A stretch of DNA of 64,000 nt, taken from the NCBI RefSeq assembly GCF_000224145.3, contig NW_004190338.2, positions 62,001 to 126,000 on the forward strand, given 5' to 3'. Of this stretch, positions 39,901-51,899 are shown one piece after another. The translations under genes and the position numbers were made by a program. This DNA is from Ciona intestinalis. Lineage: Eukaryota > Chordata > Ascidiacea > Phlebobranchia > Cionidae. The notes beneath the pieces are model-generated. The model was not told the origin of the DNA. It worked only from the letters and a program-made list of their open reading frames with translations, and ran no database searches. The first letter of the stretch is position 1. The number at the start of each line of letters is the position of its first letter.

Positions 39901-42900
39901 GTTTGGAACACCAATGAGAACGCAGAAGTTTCGGAACACTTGATCTTCAACCTTGGGCAAGAAATACGAAATTGTTACCATTGTATATTTAAACCTACAT
40001 ATATAGTTCTTAAATAGAATCTCAGGCGTATCCTATAAAGCACACAATGCTACACAACAATGCACTCACACGTGCCTCTGCTTTACACCAGGGCTTCGAA
40101 CTTTAAAAAAACCAGAGCCCGAAATTATGGTGGTACAGTAAATTAAGAAAGTATAATTTAGACACAAAGTACTGCATATATCGTACTATTAGGCGTGAAG
40201 AGTCCCGGAAAATTTTGGGAGATTTGAATGGGTTGCAAGAGTAAATACTAATTTACAGGAATACGAAAAAGACGTGAAAAACTGCAAACTAACTTACGAA
40301 AACTAGAAAATGTTTAAAACAAGCATAAAACCCTTGTTTTCCCATAACTGTAATGTGCATAAAACACATTTCCATAACTAGTAAATACTTAAAATAAGGT
40401 TGAAACACATTCCCGTATTCCCATTAATTAGTATTACCCGTCACAAGAAAAAGTTTGAGTAGCCCCGCTTTACACTTACTTCATTCATGCTCGCTCGGAA
40501 ACAATTTATCTCTCCTTCTCTTGTTCTCATTCTCTCTTCTATCTCCATGAAACGAGGCTCAAAACCTTGCAGGAGACGATCCAATTCTTCAATTTTCTGC
40601 ATGAAAATTTAAAGTGTTAATTTATGGGTACTGGGTTGGGGTTAAATGGAAGGTTTAACATTTATACAAGCACGTTTTTTAACTTGCAATATGATTTTTC
40701 TTACAAAGTTTATAATGTAGAAAGAAAATATAGTTATATACAAAACTTATTATTTGAATAAATATGTATTTTTATTATTCACTTGTTTACTCTTGCAGCA
40801 GACAGAGACTTAAAAGCTTATGCAGGTGAAGATATGTTACAGTTTTAATTGCAAGCGAACACTCAAAATGAATTAAATTAATGTACAGCGATATGAGTAA
40901 GGTTCCACTCATAGTTGCAAACCTTGGAAACCCAGCATCTCATTGATTAATGTGGTGACTTTAGTATATTTTGGCTCCGCTCATTTGTGTAGACATTTAA
41001 CGGTAGGATAAAGAACAAGGTGTAAAAATACTAAAATAGGGTGTCAAAATATATGATGTCACCCTTGTTTTAAAATTGAAACACGACCGCCTAGCACAGC
41101 GCTTCTTAAACTGGGATAAATTCCTGGTAATTAGAGGGTAAATGAGCTACCAATCAAAATCCATATCAATTGACGGGACAGAAAAATTGTGCCAATTGAA
41201 GTACTTTACAAGATATTGAACAACTCGTTTCCAAAAAGCAATTGCATCCGTCGCATTAAATATAACTGATGTAATTAGTCGTTTTCGCTTTTTAATAAAT
41301 GAGCGCCATATTACATATTAGGGTAAAACTGATAAGCACCTTTGTTAAAAGGGTAAAGCAAACAGAAAAGTTTAGGAACTATTGGCCTAGCGTTAAGGGT
41401 ATGTTCATGGAAAAGAACATTGTGACATGATTACACATCGACTTGTGGCAACTACCTCTTTGTGTTCCTTCATGTTCCCCTTCTCCGTGTTATCAAGATC
41501 ATTTTGAGAGTATTTGATCCGGTTTTGTAATCCTCCAATTTGACTGATGATGTTTTTAAGATCTGCTTCTTTTCTCTTTTTCTTCATTTCTGGAAGATTA
41601 GGAAAGGTTTTAGGAACATAAACTGTTTTTTATAACTTTCCACATATTGTACCTTAACACTGTGCAAACTTAATCTGTTTACTACTCTGGTTCAAAATAA
41701 AATTTTAACAAACACTTTAAAATGCAGTAGGTACATGTTATGGAACATCTTTTATGGAAAGATGTTACAATTTTTGTTTTTTTTATTATCAAAACCCAAA
41801 TTTAAATTTAAAATAAAAAACTGTTTATACTGTTCTAAATATGCCCCCAAATTTTATTTAGATTATGTTATGACATCTTGTCCAAGTTATAATACACCGA
41901 CCTTGTTTCAATTCCTCTGTCAGTTTTTCCTTCTTAGATTGCAGAATATCCAAAACTTTTTCGTCCCAGCGCTGAGCTTTCCTCTTTAAATCAGTTGCAC
42001 CACCCGAAATAACTCCCGATTTTTGGAACAAAGTCCCATCCAGGGCCACAGCCTGTGTTTAATGAGAAAGATTAATGAATGCCTTGGGTAACCGGGCAAT
42101 AGTTAATTCTAATTGGTGAATATAGATAAGCTTGATTAAGTTGTGTTTGGTAAAAATGGGGGGAAAGAAGTAGTTGAGCAAAAAAAAGTTTTCAGTTGCT
42201 TGTTTTTGTTATTAAATGTTATGGTTATCGATTTGTTTAATAATTGTTAAAAGACCTTTTTTATAAAAGAAAATAAATAGTAAAATTAAGCAAATATTAT
42301 GGACTATGGTAATAACAATAATTTTTTGTATTTTCAAATTACTTTTAGGAATGCATGACATGCTGATTAGTAAGGTGCAGAAGAAATTCATACAGGTACA
42401 GCGTACAGGTATGATTGTAGAAACAAAACGCAAACAGTTAAATTACCAGGAGATATATGATTAGTATGTGCTAATGTGCTTCATAAATATTTTGAAGAAA
42501 AGATTTTTAAGTACATATATATTTATAATTAATGCACAATATGTTGTGTCAAGTTAATTAGCAATTCATGCCATGCAAGACTCAAGATATATATTAATTT
42601 AAAATAAAAGACAGATTAAGCAAAGTGTTGTAGTATTTTTTGAGCAAGTATAATTTAATATAATTTTTAATGAATTGGAACACCAGAAAGCGAAACACAA
42701 GAAGAGAGAATTAGGCAAACAGTTTAATTGCAAGACGTTCCTTCCTGCGACATTAATTATTTGAGTGAAATAGAGGCCTACATTCCAATATTCCAACACT
42801 ACAGTGTACAATATGGTAAAATTGATCACAATGTTAATGATATGACATGCAATATTATACACCCCACACCATGCAGTAATCCATACAACATGCTATAAAC

Positions 42901-45900
42901 TAAACCTGGTTTCTTCTTTGAACATCTGAGCCTCCAAAACCATCCTTTAGCATTAGAAAGTAAAAAAAAACGCAGTAATACAAAAATTAAAATAGATTAA
43001 ACCTTAAATTTAACTAAAATTGCCTATGAATCATTGCCCTAGACCAGAGCTTTGACTTTTCGCATTCAATGCCAAATGCCACTGCAAATTTAGAGAGTGC
43101 TAACTTCTATACATTAATATATATAAAAGCAATATGAGCATTAAACATGGGCCAATTTAAAAAAGAGACATTTAAAATACTTATACATTTTTATAAGCAA
43201 GATACAAATACTTAAACGCACCTTGTGTTTTTGTACTTGACCAAACGCAACTTTTCTCGCATCTTCAGCGCTTTCACACACAAGCGAGTTGCCGCAAGTG
43301 AATTGTAAAGCTTTTTTAATAGCAGGCAAGTCATATTTTATTACATCTATCACAAGTTTCACCCCGTTTGGTTCTCTGTGTAAAAAGATAATGAAAAAGT
43401 AAATTAATTAATTTCATTTCCCATATTGTTTATGTAGAGGAATCTATCGTGTTCAGATTTGTGTATGAATGAAATTTCTTCCCTCTTTAAAATTATATGA
43501 AACATATCATAGGGTCCTGAATGGCCGAGGTCCTACACATACATATACAAGCCATGGGACATTGGGTTGAGGCTAGCATCGGTTCATTACCCATATCATA
43601 GGATTTACCCTTTATAAAAATCCCCTACTTTTCCGACAGGCTAGAATATGCTGTTTATATTACTTTTTATCAGATCTTGTTTTAAACTTAAATTACAATG
43701 TGTGTAAGTTCAAGACTTTAGCTTTTTTGCAATTCGTTGCTTGCGTGAGAGCAAATTCACATTAAAAGAATACTAATTAAAGAGAAAGCCACGCTGACTG
43801 GTCTCTTTATCTTTTAGTAGCTTCACTTTTTTCATGTTTAATATTTTTTGCTCTCGCGTGCAACAATTATAGCAATAGCATAAGGCTCGGCGCTCGGCCC
43901 AGTTTTCAGCCGAGCATGAAAAAAGGAGACGCTTGGGCACGAGCTTTTAAGTTCGGGCTCGGCACTATTGGGAACCATGTTTAAGTTACATTAGCATACA
44001 CTACTTTAAAAAGAGTTGAAAAACTTACCTAATGGTTCTAAGCTGTTCGTTCGTTGGTTTTGCATCAATATAATCCAAAGGCAAGAAAGTCTCAGGTTCC
44101 GCACATTGTTCCTTCATATATTGAATGCAATCTCTTGCTGTCTTTTCAGAGTCACACACGATAGCATACATGTATTTCCCAAGCACCTTGGTGATGGCTA
44201 TCTTGTAGCGATTGTGGATTGGCTCACATAGATCTAATACACGTCCATACTGTTGGAAATGTTAAATACAATTAAGTTGAACTAATTTAATAATATTTAT
44301 AGTCATGTACTTTTGGGCAGTAAAAAAGAAGAAAAAATATTAACTGGTAACCTGATCAACTTTTTAAATAATTCAAGTTACAAAAAATATCAAATACAAA
44401 TTTTATTAAACACAATATATATATGCATACACTGCCGCAGCCAGGGGCAGTTTGGGGGGTCGCGCCCCCTCCATTTTCAACCAAATAAAAAAATAATAAA
44501 AAAATTGTTTGGAAATTTAATTGATTAAAACTCCCCCTTATTTTTTTTCTGGCTTTTTCTGGCTACAAATAAATTAAAATACTTTTGGAAATAATAACTT
44601 TCATAAACAAAGTGCACCCACCACTCCAGGGAAAAGTCTGCGAAGAGTTTCAAGCAATTCGAGTCGACGTTTTTGCCTCGAGCTCTCGGTCCGATCCACT
44701 TTTGCATCTCCTTGCTTTTTCATCACTTCCTCCAACTCGATGTTGATCTCACGAATTCTCTCGAACGAACTTTGAACCTGGGAGGAACACGTGATGATTT
44801 GTGAATGAAATATTTAAAATTGAATTAAAATAGCATCATAGGCAGTGCTGCAGCAAGAACCCCCTTTTATGGATTAAAAAAGACGCCCTAAACCCCTAAA
44901 GCCCCTAGCTATGCCACTGGTCAAAAGCGGAATGTTTAACAAGGTTTCCTATATTCGTCAGCTATGAGTCTGCATTTCAGTACTTTTTTGCAAAAGCTTT
45001 TATTCAAAAATAAAAGGTGTTACTCCTATAAAAAGTAAAAATCAGTTTTTTTATGTCAATACAGGCACACAATTAATAGCCATGAAATTAAAAACCATAA
45101 GGAATAGCTCCAATTAATAAGCCATGCTGTACTTCCTCACCAACATAAAATAAAAATTGCGCGCTTGTATATATGACGTTACAACCTACACAAACAATCC
45201 ACTAAACATGACGTACCTGCTTTTCTAAATCCACTTTCAGTTTCTTATGTTCTTGTAGTGTGGTATGGCTCGTTTCAATGTAATCTTTCAACTTATCAAC
45301 TCGGGACTTTGATTCTTCAAGTTCTTTTTTCTTCTGTTTCTGTTGGGACCATAACTCGCTCTTTTTACGGCGCTCAGCATCCAACCTGAGAAGAAAATAA
45401 CATTTTTTTTACATAAACATATTAACTAGGCACCAAACCTGGGGTGGCAGGAATGACAGGCCTACCCTGAAATTTTCTACACTGCGCTATGCAATAAACA
45501 TTACAACCAATAAGTTAGATTTGTTTCACAGGAATAATGGGTACTCATTACATAACATTTAATCAAATTATGACAGTTTTAAACTGCTCTCTTTGTGGAC
45601 AGTTTTAATTAGTATTAACTGCTTACTTTGGCTATATTTTATATGAATGTTTGTGAGGTGCTCATTGTTGTAAATAAGCAGATGTAAATGTTAAACAAAT
45701 CCTTGTATTTTCAATCCAAGCTTACTTCTCTTGGTCAGTTTGCTGTTCTCGCTGAAGTTTCTCAATCTCTGTATTGAGAGCAGTTGATCGTTTAGCTGCC
45801 TCCTCTTTCAACCTGTTGTACTCTGTGATCTGAGATTCTTCAAGTTCCAAATCTCGACCCTCAGTCTGGCTCTCTAGCTCCACCTAAAGAGAAAAAATCC

Positions 45901-48900
45901 ATAATATCGAATTAAGGTCTGATATTTGTTATTCAAAAATATAAAAGGTGTGACCGTGTGAAAACTAAATAGAAAATTTACCATCATTTTGGTTATTAAC
46001 AGACAGATATTGTAATTCTGAAGCATAAAGCCAATTAAGAAATTAATACACGGACAAAATTCTAAGAAATACACGCCAATGAAACAAACTATTAGAAATG
46101 ATAAAGACAAAATCAAACATTATACAACCCATTAGAAAAAAAGGCCCACAATTTTACATACATTACAACAAAAGTTTGATTCAAAAACACGGTTTATTAC
46201 TTTAAAAAAAATAAACATATTTTAGAATTTTCCCACAACAACCCTACCTGTCCATCAAACTCTTTTCTTCTTTCCTCAATTTCCTGCAGTTGTTTCTGTA
46301 GATCTTCTATTACATGCATGTGACTCTCGTGTCGGTTCTCCGCTGTACGCAACGATTTCTTCGCAGATTCAACTTTCTTCATCACAAAGTTGGTGTTTTC
46401 TTTCGCCTTTTAAAACAATGTTTTTAAGTGGTTAGGTTGATAGCATGCATTAGAGTCAGGTGTCATGGTATTAAATTTAAAATATAACTTTGAGAAGAAC
46501 TGAGTACAGTTTTTATAGGAGTGAATTTTTGTAACATCATTTAAATTGTATATTAATAGCTCCTCACATAAAGCAACTCAGTAAGCGAGTGACTAACAAC
46601 TAAATAAAATCACTAAAAAAATTTGTTATATATGGGTAAAATCTGATACCTGGCTACAACATAAATGCAATGAAACCTGGGACTTTAGCCACAGAGCCAC
46701 AGTTGGCCCATTTTTTAACTTACTGAAGCTTGAATTTACAGTGTAGAAATTAAGTCCACCACATTAAATCATAATAAAAACACAAAATAAACATATTTAC
46801 TTAAAGGTAAAAAAAATCATTAAATAGGCTACTATGAATGCGCCTAACTAAACCAAAACTGACAAATTTGTGACTTTGCGTCACCTTTTTTGAAGTTCTA
46901 ATTCAGGTAAAAAAATGACCTAATTTCGCTTGGATATGGTTTAGATTTATTTTTTACAATGTGGTCCACTTGGTAAAATAGGGCCTATATTTCTACCAAG
47001 TACCTTAATATACATTGGACGTTTCCTATTTAACTCCGTTTCCTTCTCCTGAATCGCCCTTTCAAGAGCGGAGAGTTCTCTCATCATCTTCCCTTGCTCC
47101 TGCTTCTTCCTCTTTATCTCCTCCTCATATTTCTCGCGTTTCCTTATATGGTGGCGAATGTCTTTGTTCTTTGTCTGTTATAAGAACAAAAGATCATATT
47201 TTTATATTAAGAGCATTTATTAGTGCTGTGTCTTGTATACAAAAAATTTCATATTATAGAAGCCATACTCATTATTGTGTTTACTGTCTAGGGGAATTCT
47301 GTGGTTATTTAGCCGCAAATTTCTATAAAACAAATACAACTTTTGGTTATAATGTTTACTATATAATACAGTGCAGAATAATTTACTGCAAAGTTCTTTC
47401 CCCAGAGTATGCTAAAGCAGCAGCCCAGTTAAAAGAAGAGGGATCTGAGGTTAAACTTGGCATGGATGATGTAACAGTAGAAACTGAACTTGGAACGAAA
47501 TTCAAGTTTCGGGTTACCCTTAGTGCCGCAGCCAGGGGTTTTTAGGGGGTCACGAGCCCCCCCCCCCCCTTTTAAACCATGAAAAAATAAAAATTAAAAA
47601 ATAAATATTTTAAAAATTTGTTTTTTTTGTGAAACATTTTTTGATAAACACCCCCCCCCCTTACTTTTTTTCTGGCTGCGCCACTGGTTACCCTACTCTT
47701 AAATTCTTCAAAAGTGGTACACCACTCGAATATTGAGGTGAAAGGCAAGCAGCTAATAACGTAAGTTGGTTAAAAAAAATCCAACAGGGCGTGCCTACCA
47801 TTCCCCTATGTTTGCCAATGCACTTACATCAGCTTCAGCTCGTATGGCTTCAATCTCCTTCTCATTATAGAAGAGTTTGAAGAGCATCAGTTGGAGTCGA
47901 AGGTTGGAATAATCATCTCTCAACTTACGATATTTATCAGCTTCGTCCTTTTCCTGTTTCGCTTCCTTCCTTTCCGCAGCAATTCCTTAAAAACAAAAGT
48001 ATTTTGATTTTACCGTTCCGCATTAGAAAACACCAACAAATAAAGGTTATATGCTAAACATACCAAAAAGCGATTTTCGACTTTTAATAGCGATATTGGT
48101 AGGTACTAGGGATGTGCCGAGCCGAGCCCGAACTCAAAAGCTCGTGCCCGAGCGTCTCCTTTTTTGACGCTCGGCGCTCGGCTGAAATCTGGGCCGAGCG
48201 CCGAGCCTCATATGCTATTGCTATAATGTTGCACGCGAGAAAAAAATATTACTATACTGAAAATGAAAAAAAGTGAAGCTACTAAGAGAAGATAACGAGA
48301 ACAGTCAGCGTAGCTTCCTTTTTAATTATTTTTCGTTCGTTGTGCATTTGCTCTTTCGCAAGTAACGAATCGCAACGTTAGTGAAATTGCCCGTATGGAA
48401 TTACAGCCGGTGTCAAATTACACGAGCGCGCAATGTTCCTGTATCTGATTTTAAATAAAAAGCTAATAACTCTTAAACTTTTTTATAATGAAATAAATGA
48501 ACTGCTGCAACCATGGGGGCTGTTTGTGTNNNNNNNNNNNNNNNNNNNNNNNNNNNNNNNNNNNNNNNNNNNNNNNNNNNNNNNNNNNNNNNNNNNNNNN
48601 NNNNNNNNNNNNNNNNNNNNNNNNNNNNNNNNNNNNNNNNNNNNNNNNNNNNNNNNNNNNNNNNNNNNNNNNNNNNNNNNNNNNNNNNNNNNNNNNNNNN
48701 NNNNNNNNNNNNNNNNNNNNNNNNNNNNNNNNNNNNNNNNNNNNNNNNNNNNNNNNNNNNNNNNNNNNNNNNNNNNNNNNNNNNNNNNNNNNNNNNNNNN
48801 NNNNNNNNNNNNNNNNNNNNNNNNNNNNNNNNNNNNNNNNNNNNNNNNNNNNNNNNNNNNNNNNNNNNNNNNNNNNNNNNNNNNNNNNNNNNNNNNNNNN

Positions 48901-51432
48901 NNNNNNNNNNNNNNNNNNNNNNNNNNNNNNNNNNNNNNNNNNNNNNNNNNNNNNNNNNNNNNNNNNNNNNNNNNNNTAAAAAGACGTTTCTAATAAAGTA
49001 TAAATAATGTAATATTGGTCCTAATTTACCTCATAAAGTAGAATAAAAAGATTAGTGTGCAAAACCAATATCTAAAGCGTTTATTTCGCTTTAGAGATAA
49101 CGTTGTTTTTATCTGTATGACAGACCCCTTTTGAACGCGCTAGTTGCACCACTGGCTGCAAAAGTTATAAATACTTTTTAATTAAATATTTTTTATTGGA
49201 AATTACGAAACGAGACGTCTTTTTAACCGCAAACCACGTGCTCTGTAATATTTAAATTAGCGACGCTTTTCGACTGAATATGAACGCGTTCTCGTACGCC
49301 TTTCTCCTTGATGACGTCATAGGTGCTCGGGCTCGTGCCGAGCTTTTCGTTGAAGCTCGGCGCTCGGCGAACCCGAGCTTTTACAACTTCAGCACATCCC
49401 TAGTAGGTACAATAAAAATATCATATCTACCTTTTTTCCTGTGAAAGGAATATTGTGTTTCTTGCTCTGCTTTGCTCATTTCTGACTTTGCTTTCTCATA
49501 TTCCTCTTTAAACTCACCCGACCCACTGATCTCCTCAAATAACTGGGTTCGCTCTTTTGGGTTTTTCATTGCTATTGATTCAACTTGACCCTGAATAATT
49601 GTAATCGTAAGAATTAGCTAAAGGTAACCCATATCATAAAGAACAGTTGGTTTGGAGCAAATTCCGATAAGTGTCTTGCCAAGGACACATACGCTCACAA
49701 TGGTAGCAGCTACAAGCCTTGAACCAATTACCTCTTGGTTTTACGCAGACCCAGTAACCATTATGCATCAGCGCCAGACAGAAATTAATAACTTAAGTTT
49801 ATTTACTTGTATAGTTTGATTACATTTAACACTTACTTGGAAGACAAGAAAGTTTTTCACTTTGATGAAAATATTGATTTTTTCCATTTCTTTGTTGTAC
49901 TCTGCGTGTGTCACCACTTTATCATTGATACGATTCTCAGCGGAAGTTCCTTTGATTATTCTGAACAAGAAAAAAGTCATTACTTTATGGTAATAAAACT
50001 TTTATTCTGCACTTTAACACAAGGTCAAAATTGTCTTTCACTCTTTGCAGAAAATAAAAGTTAATGGTAGCTTGGTAGGCAATGCTTTAAATGACATCTT
50101 TGTTCAGGAATTGAGCCTCATATTAGCCATTGGCCCACACATTTAAATAAAATTGAAGGATTGTTGTAAATTGTATATTATATCCAATCGTAAAATTTGC
50201 CACAGAGGTCTATAATTAATTTTAAGAATTAATTTGTGCTGTTTATTTAATATGGAAGCTGCCTTGGTTAGCTTTAATGCTAGATGAATCGACCCCCATA
50301 AACATAATTTTACCTCGTAAATTCTGTCTTTTCTCCATTTGAATTACAATAAGTAGCAGTAACTCTAGCCCGTGTAGATATTGGTCGACCAATCGGAGCT
50401 CCGTGAATTAAATCCGATAATTTCTTCACTCGTAAACTGCTCGTCTTCTCACCAAGGACAAAACTGATGGCGTCCATAAGGTTGGACTTTCCTGGTATTA
50501 AATAAACAAATATATACTGTTCGAGAGCGAAAATGTTTTAACAAAAACTGTGTGTAGCTTAACAAGAATAAAAAGTAAATAATTAAGGCTGGGATAGTTT
50601 TTTTTATGCTGGTATTTTTATTTTTACCAATATTTTTTGTGCATGTTATAAGCAGTAGTAATTTCTCAAAATGTGCTATTTTTTATTAACCAGAAAAATT
50701 GCATAAATTTTGGGAAAAAAACAGACAAGAAGGGCAAATTAAGTTTTTTTCCAAGATTTTTTAAGGGGGGGTGCTGAGCTATAAAGCTGGTATACCATGT
50801 CTCCTTTTTACGCTCAGCACTCAGCTGAAAAATAAAGCCAAGCCCCAAACCTTATGCTAATATAATTTTGCACATGAGAGCGAAAAATATTAAAAATAAA
50901 AAAAGTGAAGCAACCAATAAATAACAAAACTAGCCAGCATGGTGTTTCCGGTAATTATTTTTTGTTCGTTGTGAATAAGCTTTCTGGAAATTAACGAATC
51001 GCAGCGTCAGCGAATGTGCTTGTATATAATTTCATCATGTATCAAATTCACAAGTGTCCAATGTTTTTCTATCTCATTTTTTATAAAAAAAAACATAATT
51101 TCATACAAAGGACAAAACATAACCAAATTTCATACAAAGGACAAAACATAACCAAAATTTTCATGCGTTCATAACCAAAATTTTATAGACAAAATTATGC
51201 GTAAAGATTTTACAAACAGAATTGTGTACACCTGGCATTCTGTGCAAAATGCCTATAGTAACTTTTTTGAAAAACCTACTTTTAATAATTAACTTAGAGA
51301 AAAAAGAGTTTCATCACAATGTATACCTGATCCATTTGGTCCAATTATAGCAGTGAACTTTTTGAATGGGATTAGAATTTTCCCACGATAAGATTTGAAG
51401 TTTTCAACTTCAATACTTTCAAGATAATTCAT
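33996..51432 (-). CDS. SMC1A: SMC1 cohesin subunit (SMC1A-like)
   Basis: Cohesin ATPase that pairs with SMC3. Exons: 51432-51327, 50491-50314, 49960-49837, 49590-49431, 47985-47828, 47174-47004, 46406-46248, 45883-45726, 45385-45217, 44777-44622, 44249-44029, 43375-43222, 42052-41902, 41589-41456, 40596-40480, 39951-39845, 39298-39142, 38923-38798, 38027-37878, 37219-37112, 36961-36767, 35984-35828, 35250-35092, 34596-34469: exactly 1201 codons with all phases closing. Walker A (GPNGSGKSN) spans exons 1-2. Coiled coils run through exons 5-10 and 13-21. The hinge lies in exons 10-13 ([22 protein letters not shown]). Signature [11 protein letters not shown] and Walker [12 protein letters not shown] are in exon 23. 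Human SMC1A has 1233 residues. The tail is uncertain: a terminal exon starting at 34016 would add only six codons (stop 33998-33996), and the conserved vertebrate end is not found in phase. Head, hinge and order are certain. Confidence 0.97.
34152..34348. mobile_element. MITE, copy 6
   Basis: Full-length, in the putative last SMC1 intron (34468-34017). The ends are tatagtagggtggaagaaga and acccaccctactata. Confidence 0.85.
34749..34926. mobile_element. MITE, copy 7
   Basis: Slightly shortened copy (tattagggtgggggaagatg to ccccatcctactata) in the SMC1 intron between exons 35250-35092 and 34596-34469. Confidence 0.8.
34940..35065 (+). mobile_element. SINE 3' fragment in an SMC1 intron
   Basis: tcacccacaaagttacacac, then gtatgaaacagaacacccat and cgactgtcgttgccccacca, match the tail of the common SINE. 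It directly follows MITE copy 7. Confidence 0.6.
35331..35493. mobile_element. MITE, copy 8, interrupted by a gap
   Basis: The left end (tgtggggtaagatgg) runs into 50 N (35349-35398). The right part (ctaccaattggaacgataaa) follows. (AT)n tracts at 35291-35328 precede it and probably caused the assembly break. Confidence 0.6.
35349..35398. other. Assembly gap, 50 N
   Basis: A second 50-N placeholder, inside a MITE in an SMC1 intron. No coding sequence is missing, because the flanking exons join in phase. Confidence 0.95.
36038..36234. mobile_element. MITE, copy 9
   Basis: tatggtagggcgggggaaga to ccccaccctactata, in the SMC1 intron just upstream of exon 35984-35828. A different foldback element follows within 10 bases. 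Confidence 0.85.
36240..36359. repeat. Foldback element adjoining a MITE
   Basis: The left arm (ttggctcatctggtgtaaaa, then acgtagtgtacttccaac) is mirrored by the right arm (gttggaaatacactacgt, then ttttataccaaatgagcca). The arms are about 40 bases with a loop of about 40. No coding capacity. Confidence 0.8.
36451..36615. mobile_element. MITE, copy 10, badly decayed
   Basis: tgtagagtaaggttaatgcc and tactaccaaatgggacgaaa still betray the family. Both termini are degraded. SMC1 intron. Confidence 0.5.
37690..37816. repeat. hAT-like short element fragment
   Basis: Opens with a G run, and ends in accttctggctgcgctactg, the same terminal motif as the element at 47521-47686. SMC1 intron. Confidence 0.4.
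39510..39770 (+). mobile_element. SINE, degenerate, in an SMC1 intron
   Basis: Isolated matches to body and tail remain (ttgctccaacccattgatag, gaaacaaaccacccatggta). The sequence is too worn to define its ends. Confidence 0.45.
43790..43976 (-). mobile_element. hAT-type element fragment in an SMC1 intron
   Basis: Reverse-oriented relative of the 48107-49402 element. It shares agctcgtgcccgagcgtctc-like sequence, the ctcggcgctcgg subterminal repeats, and the stretch with gcacgcgaga and agtgaagctact. Confidence 0.65.
44431..44575. repeat. Short hAT-like element fragment in an SMC1 intron
   Basis: cactgccgcagccaggggca at the left and ttttttctggctttttctgg at the right resemble the inverted ends of the 47521-47686 element, with the same C-rich and A-rich interior. 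Confidence 0.5.
44848..44922. repeat. Fragment of the same short hAT-like family
   Basis: cagtgctgcagcaagaaccc at the left and ctagctatgccactgg at the right repeat the family's terminal motifs in an even shorter form. Confidence 0.35.
47340..47790 (+). pseudogene. Protein disulfide isomerase (thioredoxin-domain) pseudogene, antisense in an SMC1 intron
   Basis: The plus strand encodes [20 protein letters not shown] at 47400-47459, the segment just after the CGHC active site in PDI-type thioredoxin domains (human P4HB: LAPEYAKAAGKLKAEGSEI). It then reads [12 protein letters not shown] and, in another frame after an inserted element (47521-47686), [13 protein letters not shown], a stop and GERQAAN. 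One base is lost before the GYPT-equivalent position and a TGA interrupts the end. The CGHC region upstream is barely recognisable (VYYIIQ-RIIYC). No intron is visible between these segments, which suits a retrocopy, but a single-exon fragment is also possible. Confidence 0.8.
47521..47686. mobile_element. 166-bp hAT-type non-autonomous element
   Basis: The left end tagtgccgcagccag is mirrored by the right end ctggctgcgccactg. The flanks carry an exact 8-base target duplication, gttaccct (47513-47520 and 47687-47694). An 8-bp duplication plus a CAGTGGCGCAGCCAG-type terminus is typical of hAT elements. The interior is C-rich and A/T runs with no reading frame. It lies in the PDI pseudogene. 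Confidence 0.85.
48107..49402. mobile_element. ~1.3-kb hAT-type element, partly in a gap
   Basis: A perfect 11-base terminal inverted repeat, tagggatgtgc (48107-48117) and gcacatcccta (49392-49402), is flanked by an exact 8-base target duplication, gtaggtac (48099-48106 and 49403-49410). Subterminal ctcggcgctcgg repeats lie near both ends. The visible ~850 bases hold no transposase-like frame, but 447 N occupy the middle. It sits in the SMC1 intron between exons 49590-49431 and 47985-47828. Fragments at 43790 and 50770 are relatives. Confidence 0.9.
48530..48976. other. Assembly gap, 447 N
   Basis: Lies wholly inside the hAT-type element, so the missing bases are probably transposon. Open frames running through it are artefacts of N. 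Confidence 0.95.
49620..49780 (-). mobile_element. SINE head and body, in an SMC1 intron
   Basis: On the minus strand: a worn tRNA-like head (gcgctgatgcataatggtta), B-box region attggttcaaggcttg, and body tgtccttggcaagacactta. The tail is missing. Confidence 0.65.
50770..51075 (+). mobile_element. Older relative of the 1.3-kb hAT-type element
   Basis: ccatgtctcctttttacgct, then gctcagcactcagctgaaaa, agtgaagcaacc and attttttgttcgttgtgaat follow the order of the left half of the 48107 element, with many substitutions. SMC1 intron 1. Confidence 0.65.
51093..51150. repeat. Two tandem copies of a ~26-bp unit
   Basis: catacaaaggacaaaacata followed by accaaa/t occurs twice in a row. Small local duplication in SMC1 intron 1. 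Confidence 0.7.
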
Positions 51433-51441
51433 GGTCAAAAT

Positions 51442-51845
51442 CTGAGGAATGTAATGTTTAATAATGTTATAAAATAAAAACAACAATGCACATAGTCATA
51501 AACTAATTACCTAGACATTTCATTTGCATTTATATAATAAATGCATTTGGCCAATAATAAATCTCTAAACTGAAATTCTAAATGTTTTAGCAATAAAAAA
51601 CAACTCTTGCTTCAACAGGAACAACAAATTTGACTTTTAGCAGCAATCTGTATTTTCATAATAAGGAGAGGAGACCATGTAATAATAATAAAAGCATTCG
51701 AAACGACCACACAAATACCCATGATAAAAACTGATAAAAATTTAAAGGGCATGCTTATATACTATAATATTGCATAGGAATGTTCTAAAAGAGAAACTAA
51801 ACCCCACGAACAGTAATTATGATTTAAATATAGAATAAATTTACC
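51442..51845 (-). other. Probable 5' UTR intron of SMC1
   Basis: On the minus strand, aacttaaaaag|gtaaat (exon end 51845) is a good donor. acattcctcag ends at 51442, leaving a 9-base leader (attttgacc) before the ATG. Trans-splicing at the same AG is the alternative. Confidence 0.5.
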
Positions 51846-51899
51846 TTTTTAAGTTTCCCCTTTGCTCTTGTTTTGATCAAACAAATAATGCTAAGTTGT

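Noticed and set aside
47015..47545. 176-codon plus-strand open frame as one gene
   Set aside because: Its first part is the complement of SMC1 exon 47174-47004 and only its end is PDI-like; the two parts are unrelated.
48433..49007. Open frames of 160-186 codons across 48530-48976
   Set aside because: They consist mainly of N from the assembly gap.
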